Assembly (NCBI RefSeq): GCF_001434705.1
Contig: NZ_AZDJ01000030.1
Coordinates: forward strand, 110,606 to 174,605
Reading direction: 5' to 3'
DNA from: Lacticaseibacillus nasuensis JCM 17158
GTDB lineage: Bacteria; Bacillota; Bacilli; Lactobacillales; Lactobacillaceae
DNA length: 64,000 nucleotides
Part shown: one piece after another, positions 52,567 to 60,256 of the stretch
Layout of the letters: every line of letters begins with the position of its first letter
Numbering within the stretch: position 1 is the first letter of the stretch
The notes under the pieces: generated by a model
Told to the model about the DNA's origin: nothing
Databases searched by the model: none
What the model saw: only the letters and a program-made list of their open reading frames with translations
Translations under genes and position numbers: made by a program

Positions 52567-53316
52567 ATGAACCCGAAACTAGAACGGTTTTTCCGGTATT
52601 ACAACCTAGTGTTAACTATCGTCTCGGTGCTGGCCATCGTGACGGTCGGCCTCGATTGGCTGAACCTGATTAGCCTCAACACATTAGTCGGCCGACTGAT
52701 GGTTTCCATTCTCCTGGTGGTGTTCGCCGCCGACTACCTGATGCGCCTGATCATGGCGCATGGCAAGGCGCGGATGCTGGCAACCAACACCTTCCGCTTA
52801 TCGGCGCTGGTGCCAACCGATAGCGTGATTTCCCCCGAGCACGTCCGCGGCATCTGGCGTGACGTGCGCGCCCAGCAGCGCCGGCTACACGCGCGGTGGC
52901 ACCACGCCACGGCAAAGTTTCGCGGTCGCTTGATGCGCTTTTTGCGTGGCGGCGGGTTAATTTATTACTTGGGGCTGTCGGCCACGTTGATTCTCATCGC
53001 GTCGGCCATTTATGCCTATGCCGAGCACACCGATTTTGCTAACGGCTTGTGGTGGGCCATCGTCACGGCGACCACCGTGGGCTACGGCGACATCGCCCCG
53101 CACACCTTGCTGGGCCGCACCGTCGCCGTCGTCTTGATGTTCACTGGGATTGGGTTGATTGGTACGTTGACCAGTTCCATCACGGCCTACTTCACCGCCA
53201 CGCCGCCGACGGTCACCACCCCCGCCGACGAACTGCTCAAGTACGAGCAGCTGCGCCAAGCCGGTGTGATCAGTAAGCAAGAGCTCACCCAACAGAAAAA
53301 TAAATTGCTTCACTAG
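52567..53316 (+). CDS. voltage-gated-like potassium channel
   Basis: 249 residues. Four predicted N-terminal segments are partly merged (about 15-35, 40-62), a basic amphipathic linker follows (90-125), then TM (about 130-150), pore with selectivity filter TVGYGD (170-175) and a last helix (182-205). The C-terminus YEQLRQAGVISKQELTQQK is a SHOCT-like short domain. K+ conduction is well supported by the filter. The ATG at 52567 follows GGTGAGG. Confidence 0.92.
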   Translation: MNPKLERFFRYYNLVLTIVSVLAIVTVGLDWLNLISLNTLVGRLMVSILLVVFAADYLMRLIMAHGKARMLATNTFRLSALVPTDSVISPEHVRGIWRDVRAQQRRLHARWHHATAKFRGRLMRFLRGGGLIYYLGLSATLILIASAIYAYAEHTDFANGLWWAIVTATTVGYGDIAPHTLLGRTVAVVLMFTGIGLIGTLTSSITAYFTATPPTVTTPADELLKYEQLRQAGVISKQELTQQKNKLLH

Positions 53317-53317
53317 C

Positions 53318-53357
53318 AAAATACCGGCACCCGCAAATTGCGAGTGCCGGTATTTTG
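53318..53357. terminator. bidirectional terminator
   Basis: A 12-bp stem AAATACCGGCAC/GTGCCGGTATTT with TTTTG on both strands, between the channel gene and the ABC ATPase gene. Confidence 0.88.
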
Positions 53358-53359
53358 TG

Positions 53360-54037
53360 TTAAGCACTTTGCTTGGTCAGCACGCCGTCTTCCATGCGGT
53401 ACAGCTCATCGGCAAAGGCGGTGAGGCGCGCGTCATGGGTGACAATCACCACGGCTTTGTCATGCGTCGTGGCCAAGTCCTTGAACAGCTGGCCGACGAT
53501 TTTGACCCGGTCGCTGTCTAACGCCGCGGTGGGTTCGTCGGCGAGGATGATCGTCGGGTCCGGGTACAACGCACGGGCAATGGCCACGCGTTGTTGTTGG
53601 CCGCCGGATAATTCCGCCGGATACTTGTCCAGCAAGTCCGCGATGCCCAGTTGCGTCAGGACCTCATGCAAGGTCTCCGGCGGCAGGTTGCCGCCGCGCT
53701 TGACCCGGTCGACCAGCTTAAACTGATCGGCCACCGTTAGATACGGCAACAAATGGTACGCCTGCAAGACAAACCCGATGGCGTCGAGGCGCAAGGCATC
53801 ACGTTGCTTGGCGGTGCGCTGCGCGTAACTTTTGCCCCCGACGGTCACGGTGCCGCTGGTTGGCGTCAACAAGCCGCCGGCAATCGTCAAGAACGTGCTT
53901 TTGCCGGAACCAGAGGGACCCATGATCAGGCTCAACGTGCCGGGTTCGGCCGCGAAGTTGACATCGTGAAGCACCTGGACGCGCGCGGTGCCCGTGCCAA
54001 ACACCTGATTGACGTGTTCAATTTCAAATGCACTCAT
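53360..54037 (-). CDS. hrtA: ABC transporter ATP-binding protein, probable heme exporter HrtA
   Basis: 225 residues: Walker A GPSGSGKST, Q-loop VLQAYHLLPYL, signature [12 protein letters not shown] and Walker B IILADEPTAALD. It is of the LolD/DevA class that pairs with FtsX-type permeases. Position (third gene after a TetR regulator and a permease) and the operators upstream match the Lactococcus hrtRBA heme-efflux operon. The start follows AGGAGG, two bases after the permease stop. The ATPase function is certain; the heme role is inferred from operon and operator. Confidence 0.82.
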   Translation of the reverse strand: MSAFEIEHVNQVFGTGTARVQVLHDVNFAAEPGTLSLIMGPSGSGKSTFLTIAGGLLTPTSGTVTVGGKSYAQRTAKQRDALRLDAIGFVLQAYHLLPYLTVADQFKLVDRVKRGGNLPPETLHEVLTQLGIADLLDKYPAELSGGQQQRVAIARALYPDPTIILADEPTAALDSDRVKIVGQLFKDLATTHDKAVVIVTHDARLTAFADELYRMEDGVLTKQSA

Positions 54038-54039
54038 GG

Positions 54040-55092
54040 TTAACCTCCTATGACTGAAACGGGATCGACGTGTAAGACGGCCCGCACCGGAATCAAACTA
54101 CCTAACAACGCCATCACCAGCAGCCCGGCCGCCACGGCGGTCAGCAGCGGCAGGTCAAACGCCATCGGCACGGCGGCAGGTAAAATGGCGGCAGTACCGA
54201 TGGTGAAGAGCGCCGCAATCACCAACCCGGCCACCACTAGCAACAACGATTGGCCAATGGTGGCGCGCACCAAGACGCCGCTGGGAATGCCTTGTGCGCG
54301 CAACACGGCGTAATTCGGCAGCTTTTGCATGGTGAGAATATACAAGAACACGGCGATGATCACCAGTGAAATCACCATCAAAAAGCCGATCATCATGCCA
54401 AACGTCAGGTTTTGCGCGGAGTATCCCGGCAATTTCTCGATCACTTGCTGGGTGTCGTAGGTCTTGGTACCGCTAGCCGGGTTGGTGTAGCCGGCGCGCT
54501 TAGACACCACGGCGCTGGCCACCGTGCCCACCGCGCCGCGAATCTGTTGGGCGGTGGCGAACTGGCCGTACAGCACCGGCGCGATGTTTAACTTGGCGTG
54601 GTCGGTGAAGCCGACGATGGTGTAGGCCTGCTTGGCACTGCCGAGCTTCACGGTGCTGCCCAGCTTGTAGCCGCCCTGCTGAAACGCCATATCGGCCACC
54701 ACCTCGTGGGCCGCCTGCGCACGCCGGCCGCTGGTGAGCTTGAGGTTCTGGTAGATAAACTCCCCTTTGCGGATGCCGATGAAGACGGCGGACTGCTGCT
54801 TCTTCCCGCTGGCCTTGGCCACCACCGACACCTCATTCAGCGCGGCCTCTTTGCTGGTTAAGTCCGCGATTTGGGCGCTGGTCAGCGTGGATTGCCGCAT
54901 GTCCGTATTTGCCGTCGCGTTCAACGTGATGCGCTGCACGTGCCAGGAGTTAATGGCGTCGGTGTTTTCATGGGCGAGCCCGAGGGCCAACCCGGTCAGA
55001 ATAAAAATCAGGTAGCCAATCAAGGCAATCATGGCGATGATTAACCCCGAGCGTAATTTTTCTTTCTTAATTTCTTTTAAGGCTAAAAACAT
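54040..55092 (-). CDS. hrtB: FtsX-family ABC permease, probable heme exporter HrtB
   Basis: 350 residues: an N-terminal helix (about 16-38, MIALIGYLIFILTGLALGL), an extracytoplasmic domain (40-225), then three helices (about 232-255, 278-305 and 315-340). The sequence start MFLALKEIKKEKLRSG is the DevC/HrtB-like form. In Lactococcus HrtB is the membrane part of the heme pump. The start at 55092 follows AGGAGG, 9 bases after the regulator stop, so the three genes form one operon. Confidence 0.82.
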   Translation of the reverse strand: MFLALKEIKKEKLRSGLIIAMIALIGYLIFILTGLALGLAHENTDAINSWHVQRITLNATANTDMRQSTLTSAQIADLTSKEAALNEVSVVAKASGKKQQSAVFIGIRKGEFIYQNLKLTSGRRAQAAHEVVADMAFQQGGYKLGSTVKLGSAKQAYTIVGFTDHAKLNIAPVLYGQFATAQQIRGAVGTVASAVVSKRAGYTNPASGTKTYDTQQVIEKLPGYSAQNLTFGMMIGFLMVISLVIIAVFLYILTMQKLPNYAVLRAQGIPSGVLVRATIGQSLLLVVAGLVIAALFTIGTAAILPAAVPMAFDLPLLTAVAAGLLVMALLGSLIPVRAVLHVDPVSVIGG

Positions 55093-55101
55093 GGTGCCCT
55101 C

Positions 55102-55596
55102 CTACTCCGCTAAGGCGGCTTCAAGCTGCGCGAGGCGCGCGTCCAAGGTGTCCGGCGCCAACAACACGTCCCGCAAGGTTTGGTGATACAGCGTCGTGAA
55201 CGCCCAGGTCTTCGGCGCCGCGATGCGCGACGGCTGCACGCCGAGGAACCCTTCGTTATAGCGGTAGTGCATCACAATCAGCGCCTGGTAGCCGCAAGCA
55301 TCGGCGGCGCCGACAAATTGCCGAATCGCATCGATGTACACCGCGGTGTTGTGGGGGGTGGGGCGCTGCGGCAACTGGCTGTGGATCTCGCGCATGGCCT
55401 GCTGAAACACGTATTGATACGCATCGGTCAGGTCTTGAAAATACTTATAAAACGCGCCGCGCGCGATGTCGGCGGCCGTGACGATGCGGGCGACTTGCGC
55501 CTGGGCCAAGGGGTAGTGGCTAAACTCGGCCAATAACGCGGCCGTCACCCGCGCCTGCTTGGCTTCGGGTAAGTGTTCAAATGTCGGCAGGACCAT
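55102..55596 (-). CDS. hrtR: TetR-family regulator, probable heme sensor HrtR
   Basis: 164 residues. The helix-turn-helix spans about 15-60, with the strongly TetR-like RGAFYKYFQDLTDAYQYVF (46-64), which resembles HrtR of Lactococcus lactis. His72 (REIH) falls at the same number as a heme ligand I recall in that protein; His138 or His110 could be the second. The promoter carries two TGACAC-N-GTGTCA operators, the known HrtR-type core. The start MVLPTF at 55596 follows GAAGGAG. It probably represses its own operon until heme binds. Confidence 0.78.
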   Translation of the reverse strand: MVLPTFEHLPEAKQARVTAALLAEFSHYPLAQAQVARIVTAADIARGAFYKYFQDLTDAYQYVFQQAMREIHSQLPQRPTPHNTAVYIDAIRQFVGAADACGYQALIVMHYRYNEGFLGVQPSRIAAPKTWAFTTLYHQTLRDVLLAPDTLDARLAQLEAALAE

Positions 55597-55616
55597 GATG
55601 AGATCTCCTTCAGGTG

Positions 55617-55633
55617 GGTGACACGGTGTCACC
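55617..55633. promoter_or_regulatory. operator 1 of the hrt-like operon
   Basis: A perfect 17-base palindrome with core TGACAC-G-GTGTCA, located in the leader between the transcription start and the regulator's ribosome site. Confidence 0.8.
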
Positions 55634-55651
55634 AAAATTAAGCATGCGGTT

Positions 55652-55681
55652 AGCATACCGCCAGGGTGACACCGTGTCAAC
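55652..55681 (-). promoter_or_regulatory. promoter of the hrt-like operon with operator 2
   Basis: TTGACA (55675-55680), a 17-base spacer and TATGCT (55652-55657). A second palindrome, core TGACAC-C-GTGTCA (55665-55681), covers the -35 box. The centres of the two operators are 48 bases apart. Confidence 0.85.
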
Positions 55682-55689
55682 ATTTTGCG

Positions 55690-55718
55690 TTCACTTTTTT
55701 CTGAAAATCGGCTAAACT
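55690..55718 (+). promoter_or_regulatory. fumC promoter
   Basis: TTCACT (55690-55695), a 17-base spacer and TAAACT (55713-55718), just upstream of fumC and adjacent to operator 2 of the divergent operon. Confidence 0.6.
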
Positions 55719-55739
55719 GAATGCAGCAGGAGGTGCTGT

Positions 55740-57101
55740 ATGCATACTGAACATGATGCACTCGGGGCAGTTTCGGTCCCCGATGACGTGGACTGGGGCG
55801 CCCAAACCGAACGCTCCCGCCACCATTTTCCGGTTGGCCCGCGGATGCCGCTGGCGGTAGTGCGTGGCTTAATTACCATTAAGCTTGCCGCTGCCCAAGC
55901 CGCCCCGGCTGCGCCCAAGCGCGACGCCATCGTGGCGGCGGCGCAGGCCTTACTCGAGAGTCCCGACGCCGAGCTGGCCCAGCATTTTCCCTTGCACGTG
56001 TACCAAACCGGGTCCGGCACGCAAACCAACATGAACGTCAACGAGGTCATCGCCCACCGCGCCAGTCAACTGGCGGGCGTGGCGGTGCACCCCAACGACG
56101 ACGTCAACGCCGGCCAGAGCTCCAACGACGACTTCCCCACCGCGATGAACCTCGCCGCCTACCCCGCCGTCTCCGCGCTGATCACGGCGGTCACCCGGCT
56201 CACCGCCACGCTGGCCCAAAAAGCTGCCGACTACGCGCAGGTGGTGAAGCTGGGGCGGACCCATCTGCAAGACGCCACCCCGCTCACGCTTGGCCAAGAA
56301 ATCAGTGGCTGGCAGGCCACGCTGGCCGGTGACGCCGCCACCCTCACCAGTTTGCAGTCACAATTGTTGGCGTTACCGCTGGGCGGCACGGCCGTGGGCA
56401 CCGGCTTGAACACCACGCCGGCCCGCACGGCGACCATCATCGCCAACATCGCCGCCATCACTGGCACCCCATATGTCGAAATGCCCAACAAGTTCCACGG
56501 CCTCACCGCGCACAGCGAGCTCACCACGGTGCACGGCGCCGTGCGCACCTTGGCCACGGACTTAATTAAAATCGCCAACGACCTGCGCTTTTTGGCCAGC
56601 GGACCGCGGGGCGGCTATGGCGAGCTGACGATTCCCGCGAACGAACCCGGCAGCTCGATCATGCCGGGCAAGGTGAATCCCACGCAAGCCGAGGCCCTCA
56701 CCATGATTGGCGCGCGCGTCATCGGCAACGATGCCACCATCGGGTTTGCAAACAGCCAAGGCAACTTCGAGCTCAATGTCTACAAGCCCATCATCATCAG
56801 CGCCTTTCTCGACTCGTGTACGCTACTCGCCAGCGGCATCACGCAATTCACGCAGCTGTTGGTCGCCGGCTTCACCGCCAACGTTGACCACATGCAAGCT
56901 GTCGTCGCCAATTCGTTGATGCTGGTGACGGCGCTAGCGCCACACATCGGCTACGAAAAAGCCGCGCAGCTGGCGCAACAAGCCCAGGCCAGCGGCGCCA
57001 GCCTGAAAGAAACGGCGTTAGCGTCTGGGTGGGTCAGTGCCGCCGACTTCGCCAAGTGGGTCGATCCGCTAGCCATGACCAACCCGCAAGCCTTACAATA
57101 G
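55740..57101 (+). CDS. fumC: class II fumarate hydratase
   Basis: 453-residue homotetrameric enzyme that interconverts fumarate and malate. The superfamily signature GSSIMPGKVNPTQ lies near 305-317, with GSGTQTNMNVNEV, NDDFPTAMN and GRTHLQDATP as further blocks. The start follows GCAGGAGGTG. In lactobacilli it belongs to the short reductive branch from malate to succinate. It is followed by DUF488 and cyclo-ligase genes. Confidence 0.96.
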   Translation: MHTEHDALGAVSVPDDVDWGAQTERSRHHFPVGPRMPLAVVRGLITIKLAAAQAAPAAPKRDAIVAAAQALLESPDAELAQHFPLHVYQTGSGTQTNMNVNEVIAHRASQLAGVAVHPNDDVNAGQSSNDDFPTAMNLAAYPAVSALITAVTRLTATLAQKAADYAQVVKLGRTHLQDATPLTLGQEISGWQATLAGDAATLTSLQSQLLALPLGGTAVGTGLNTTPARTATIIANIAAITGTPYVEMPNKFHGLTAHSELTTVHGAVRTLATDLIKIANDLRFLASGPRGGYGELTIPANEPGSSIMPGKVNPTQAEALTMIGARVIGNDATIGFANSQGNFELNVYKPIIISAFLDSCTLLASGITQFTQLLVAGFTANVDHMQAVVANSLMLVTALAPHIGYEKAAQLAQQAQASGASLKETALASGWVSAADFAKWVDPLAMTNPQALQ

Positions 57102-57124
57102 GCCTATCACTTGGAGGTGATCTC

Positions 57125-57484
57125 ATGGAATTTCTGCCTGTTCGTATTTATGCGCATGACGCCCCAAGCGGCTATCGCCTGTTGGTCGACCGCGTGTGGC
57201 CGCGCGGCATCAGCAAGGAACACGCCGCGTTAGATGACTGGGCCAAGGCGCTGGCGCCAACCACCGAATTACGCAAATGGTTCGGCCATGATCCGGCAAA
57301 GTTTACCGAGTTTCAGCAGCGCTACTTGGCTGAACTTGACGCCAATCCGGCGGTGGCGACGGTCGTCACCGAGCTCCGCCAGGCGGCTCCGGCACGCGTC
57401 TTGGTGCTGTATGGCGCCAAAGATGAAACCCACAACAACGCCGTGATTCTCGCGCCGTATTTGGCTGCTAAGGTGAACGCATGA
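57125..57484 (+). CDS. DUF488-family protein
   Basis: 119 residues with the family landmarks RLLVDRVWPRGISKEHAALDDWAKALAPT, LRKWFGHDP and VLVLYGAKDETHNNA. The function is not established. The start follows TTGGAGG. Its stop overlaps the start of the cyclo-ligase gene by four bases (ATGA). Confidence 0.9.
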   Translation: MEFLPVRIYAHDAPSGYRLLVDRVWPRGISKEHAALDDWAKALAPTTELRKWFGHDPAKFTEFQQRYLAELDANPAVATVVTELRQAAPARVLVLYGAKDETHNNAVILAPYLAAKVNA

Positions 57485-58017
57485 CAAAAGCCGCCTTCCG
57501 CCGCGCCCAGCTCAGCCGTGTGAAAGCTGCCGCAGCCGCCACTACCGCGGCGGCCCCGGCGTTAATTGCCCGCTTGCAAGCCACCGCAGTTTGGCAAGCC
57601 GCGCACACCGTGGCCACAACCGTCAGCGGCCCCGGCGAGGTGCCAACGGCGGCGCTGATGGCCGCCGCTCACGCCGCCGGGAAAACAGTGCTGTTGCCGC
57701 GCACCATGCCTGAGCATCGGCTGGCGTTTCTCCCCGACCCGGGCCCCACACACCGCGAAATCAGCGCCTTCGGGATTCCGGAGCCGCCATATGTGGCTAG
57801 TGCCGTGGTGCCAGTGCCGGATCTCATCATCGTGCCCGGGCTGGCCTTTGCCCAAGATACCGGCGCCCGCGTCGGGTTTGGCGGCGGGTATTACGACCGC
57901 TTCTTGGCTCACTACCCCGGCCCCACCGTGGCCTTGGTGCCGCCGGTGATGACTTTTGCCACGGCGCAGTGGCCCGTGTTCAAGCACGATATGCTGATTG
58001 GCCAGCTGATTTTCTGA
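57481..58017 (+). CDS. 5-formyltetrahydrofolate cyclo-ligase
   Basis: 178 residues. Converts 5-formyl-THF to 5,10-methenyl-THF with ATP. FGGGYYDRFL near 138-147 and DLIIVPGLAF are the family motifs, and the N-terminal basic helix RRAQLSRVK carries substrate-binding residues. It is coupled to the DUF488 gene. The length is typical. Confidence 0.92.
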   Translation: MTKAAFRRAQLSRVKAAAAATTAAAPALIARLQATAVWQAAHTVATTVSGPGEVPTAALMAAAHAAGKTVLLPRTMPEHRLAFLPDPGPTHREISAFGIPEPPYVASAVVPVPDLIIVPGLAFAQDTGARVGFGGGYYDRFLAHYPGPTVALVPPVMTFATAQWPVFKHDMLIGQLIF

Positions 58018-58024
58018 AAATTGC

Positions 58025-58099
58025 TTGGAGCCAAGCCCAAACTTGCGCTACACTAACCATAAATGATGTGAACCTGCTGCTGAGGCGGCAGGTTTTCTG
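58025..58099 (+). promoter_or_regulatory. promoter and leader hairpin before the AEC transporter gene
   Basis: TTGGAG (58025-58030), an 18-base spacer, TACACT (58049-58054). The short leader then forms AACCTGCTGC/GCGGCAGGTT (58071-58080, 58085-58094) followed by TTCTGTT, a weak terminator-like element 20 bases before the start codon. It could end transcripts from upstream or act as an attenuator. Confidence 0.5.
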
Positions 58100-58117
58100 T
58101 TAGAAAGAAGCCTACTT

Positions 58118-59068
58118 TTGTTCACTGCGTTTACCTCTAGTGTCGCCGGCGTCACCGAAATCTTGATTCTCATTGCCATTGGCTATTGGCTCACCGCCCG
58201 CGGCTGGTTTACCGACCGCTCCAGCAAAATCATCGCCAAGGTGGTCACGCAAGTCGCCTTGCCCGCCTACATGATTGTCACCATCGGCGAAAAGTTCACC
58301 GCCAAGCAGCTGTTGACGCTCTTGCCGGACCTGCGCTTTCCCTTGCTGTTGATGGTGATTCTGTTCGCCATTTCGTTTGCCATGTGCGCGGCCTTACAAG
58401 TGCCCAAGGGCCGGCGTGGCTTGTTCAAGTCGATGTTTTTCAACTCCAATACGGTGTTCATCGGCCTGCCGGTGAACATGGCCTTGTTCGGCCCCAAGAG
58501 CCTGCCGTATGTCTTGGTGTATTACATGGCCAACACGACGGTTTTCTGGACCATCGGCGTCTACCTGATTCAAAACGACGGCCCACGCGCGGCGAAGTTT
58601 AACCTGCGGCAAACGTTAGGAAAAATCTTCTCGCCGCCGCTGCTCGGTTTCATCGTCGGGGTCATTCTCGTCTTATTGCGCATTAAGTTGCCGAACTTCC
58701 TGCTCAGCGACCTAACCTATGTCGGCGACCTGACGATTCCCGGGTCGATGTTTTTCATCGGCATCGCCATGCACCAGGCGGGCCTGGCGCACCTGCACGT
58801 CGATCGCGAAATGCTTGGAATCTTCAGCGGCCGCTTCTTATTTGGCCCGATTGTGATGTGGCTCTTGGTCTTCGCCGCGCCGGTACCGGCCATCATGAAG
58901 CAGGTCTTCTTCCTGCAGTCGGCGATGCCGGTCATGACCAACGCGCCGGTGGTCGCCAAGCTATATGGGGCCGACGCTGGTAACGCCGCGATTACCGTCG
59001 CCGCCACCACGTTGTTCAGCATGATTGTCATCCCGATCATCATGGTGATCGGCCAAGGCTTGCACTAA
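58118..59068 (+). CDS. AEC-family transporter (auxin efflux carrier-like)
   Basis: 316 residues with ten hydrophobic helices in two five-helix halves. AYMIVTIGEKF, NSNTVFIGLPVNMALFG, LGFIVGVILVLL and MPVMTNAPVVAKLYGADAG are typical of the family that carries malate and other carboxylates in lactobacilli. The start is TTG at 58118 after GAAAGAAG. It is downstream of fumC and could be carboxylate-linked, but the operon link is broken by its own promoter. Confidence 0.88.
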   Translation: MFTAFTSSVAGVTEILILIAIGYWLTARGWFTDRSSKIIAKVVTQVALPAYMIVTIGEKFTAKQLLTLLPDLRFPLLLMVILFAISFAMCAALQVPKGRRGLFKSMFFNSNTVFIGLPVNMALFGPKSLPYVLVYYMANTTVFWTIGVYLIQNDGPRAAKFNLRQTLGKIFSPPLLGFIVGVILVLLRIKLPNFLLSDLTYVGDLTIPGSMFFIGIAMHQAGLAHLHVDREMLGIFSGRFLFGPIVMWLLVFAAPVPAIMKQVFFLQSAMPVMTNAPVVAKLYGADAGNAAITVAATTLFSMIVIPIIMVIGQGLH

Positions 59069-59110
59069 AAAGCGCCGGTGAACAATGACTTGTTCACCGA
59101 CGCTTTTGCG

Positions 59111-59737
59111 TTAGGCCAGCGACGGCCGGTACAAAGACACGACCTCGCCGAGGATGACGACACTATCAAAATACATATCCGCCATATCGTCGTTTTCGGG
59201 ATGCAGGCGCACCCCGTTTTGTTCCCGGTAGAAGCGCTTGACGGTGGCTTCATCGTCTTCGGTCATCGCCACCACGACCGCGCCATTTTCAGCATCTGAC
59301 TGCTTGTGGACGATGATCTCGTCCCCATTCAAGATGCCAATCTTAATCATCGAATTCCCTTGCACGCGCAACATAAAGAGCTCGTCGGTTTTATACGGCA
59401 CGTCGTCGGGCAACGGGAAGTAATCGTCAATATTCTCAATCGCGGTAATCGGAACGCCGGCTGCGACCGTGCCGACAATCGGAATGCCGCCTTGACCCAC
59501 GCCGATGAAGTCGCGACCCGCTGGCGTGATCTCCAGCGTCCGCGGCTTGGCGGGGTCCTTGGCGATCAGGCCTTCCGACTGCAGCCGATCCAGATACGCC
59601 GCCACGGTGCTTGAACTCGATAAGCCCACTGCTTTGCCAATTTCGCGGACCGTAGGCGGAAAGCCTCGGTCTGAAATGTGATCATAAATGGTTTGCAAAA
59701 TCTGGCGCCACCGTTCTTGGTTCGCTTGCATTGCCAT
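59111..59737 (-). CDS. lexA: SOS transcriptional repressor LexA
   Basis: 208 residues. N-terminal winged helix (about 1-66, TVREIGKAVGLSSSSTVAAYLDRL), auto-cleavage site Ala93-Gly94 (VAAGVP), and the Ser129 (QGNSM)/Lys167 (ATVKRF) dyad. It represses SOS genes until RecA filaments trigger self-cleavage. The start at 59737 follows GAGGCGG. Its own promoter contains an SOS box. The longer in-frame extension upstream is the leader. Confidence 0.96.
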   Translation of the reverse strand: MAMQANQERWRQILQTIYDHISDRGFPPTVREIGKAVGLSSSSTVAAYLDRLQSEGLIAKDPAKPRTLEITPAGRDFIGVGQGGIPIVGTVAAGVPITAIENIDDYFPLPDDVPYKTDELFMLRVQGNSMIKIGILNGDEIIVHKQSDAENGAVVVAMTEDDEATVKRFYREQNGVRLHPENDDMADMYFDSVVILGEVVSLYRPSLA

Positions 59738-59767
59738 TTTCACACCGCCTCTACTAAGTTTAGCTTT

Positions 59768-59796
59768 ATTGTACCAAGCCGAACGCATGTTTGCAA
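59768..59796 (-). promoter_or_regulatory. lexA promoter with SOS box
   Basis: TTGCAA (59791-59796), a 17-base spacer and TACAAT (59768-59773). Between them CGAACGCATGTTTG (59780-59793) fits the Gram-positive SOS box CGAAC-N4-GTTCG with one mismatch, predicting autoregulation. Confidence 0.82.
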
Positions 59797-59821
59797 AATA
59801 ATTTGGTGCGCGTCGGGCAAA

Positions 59822-59854
59822 ATAAAAACACATCGCCGTTACAGGCGATGTGTG
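59822..59854 (-). terminator. intrinsic terminator after small membrane protein gene
   Basis: ACACATCGCC/GGCGATGTGT stem followed by TTTTATTTT on the minus strand; the TAA stop of the small gene (59839-59841) is in the loop. Confidence 0.85.
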
Positions 59855-60036
59855 ACTGGGATATGGTGCATCTGCCGGCGATCGCACGCCGTCTTGCGCA
59901 TTTCGTAAATCACGCCGAGCACCACGTCGACGGCCATCAAGCCGATGCCGATTGCGGCAAAATTCGTCACCAGCAACCCGGCGGTCACGATGACCATGAC
60001 GCGCAGTGCCCACTGCATCACTTTCGTTTCTCGCAT
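59839..60036 (-). CDS. small membrane protein upstream of lexA
   Basis: 65 residues with two short hydrophobic segments (about 8-25 and 27-44) and a basic, His-rich tail (RRQMHHIPVTHRL). AAAGGAGG precedes the ATG at 60036, and TTTACA-16-TATACT (60091-60096, 60069-60074) is the promoter. It is not a YneA-type LysM protein, and no SOS box is visible. The terminator after it separates it from lexA. Family unknown. Confidence 0.72.
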   Translation of the reverse strand: MRETKVMQWALRVMVIVTAGLLVTNFAAIGIGLMAVDVVLGVIYEMRKTACDRRQMHHIPVTHRL

Positions 60037-60103
60037 GTGCTGGCCTCCTTTGCAAATATCTGTGCTTAAGTATACAGAATTTCGCGCGTTTGTAAAGGCC
60101 ACT

Positions 60104-60120
60104 TTTACATAACTTTTACA
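60104..60120. repeat. TTTACA-N5-TTTACA direct repeat
   Basis: Two identical hexamers with 5-base spacing, the form of a PhoP/OmpR-class response-regulator site. It lies eight bases upstream of the -35 box of the small membrane gene and about 140 bases before the AI-2E-family gene on the other strand. Confidence 0.35.
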
Positions 60121-60256
60121 AATGAGGCCGTGCTGCCGGGCTTCGCCGCGATATGCCCGTCAGCCTAAAGTCGCATCTTTACATTTCTAGGGACTAAAGG
60201 TCGCTTGCCCGCCGTGAATTCGGTATCATGAAGGTAAACGCGAAAGGAGCTGGCCC

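Noticed and set aside
60057..60110. SOS box in the promoter of the small membrane gene before lexA
   Set aside because: The best candidate (CAAACGCGCGAAAT) misses too many positions of CGAAC-N4-GTTCG, unlike the good box at lexA itself.
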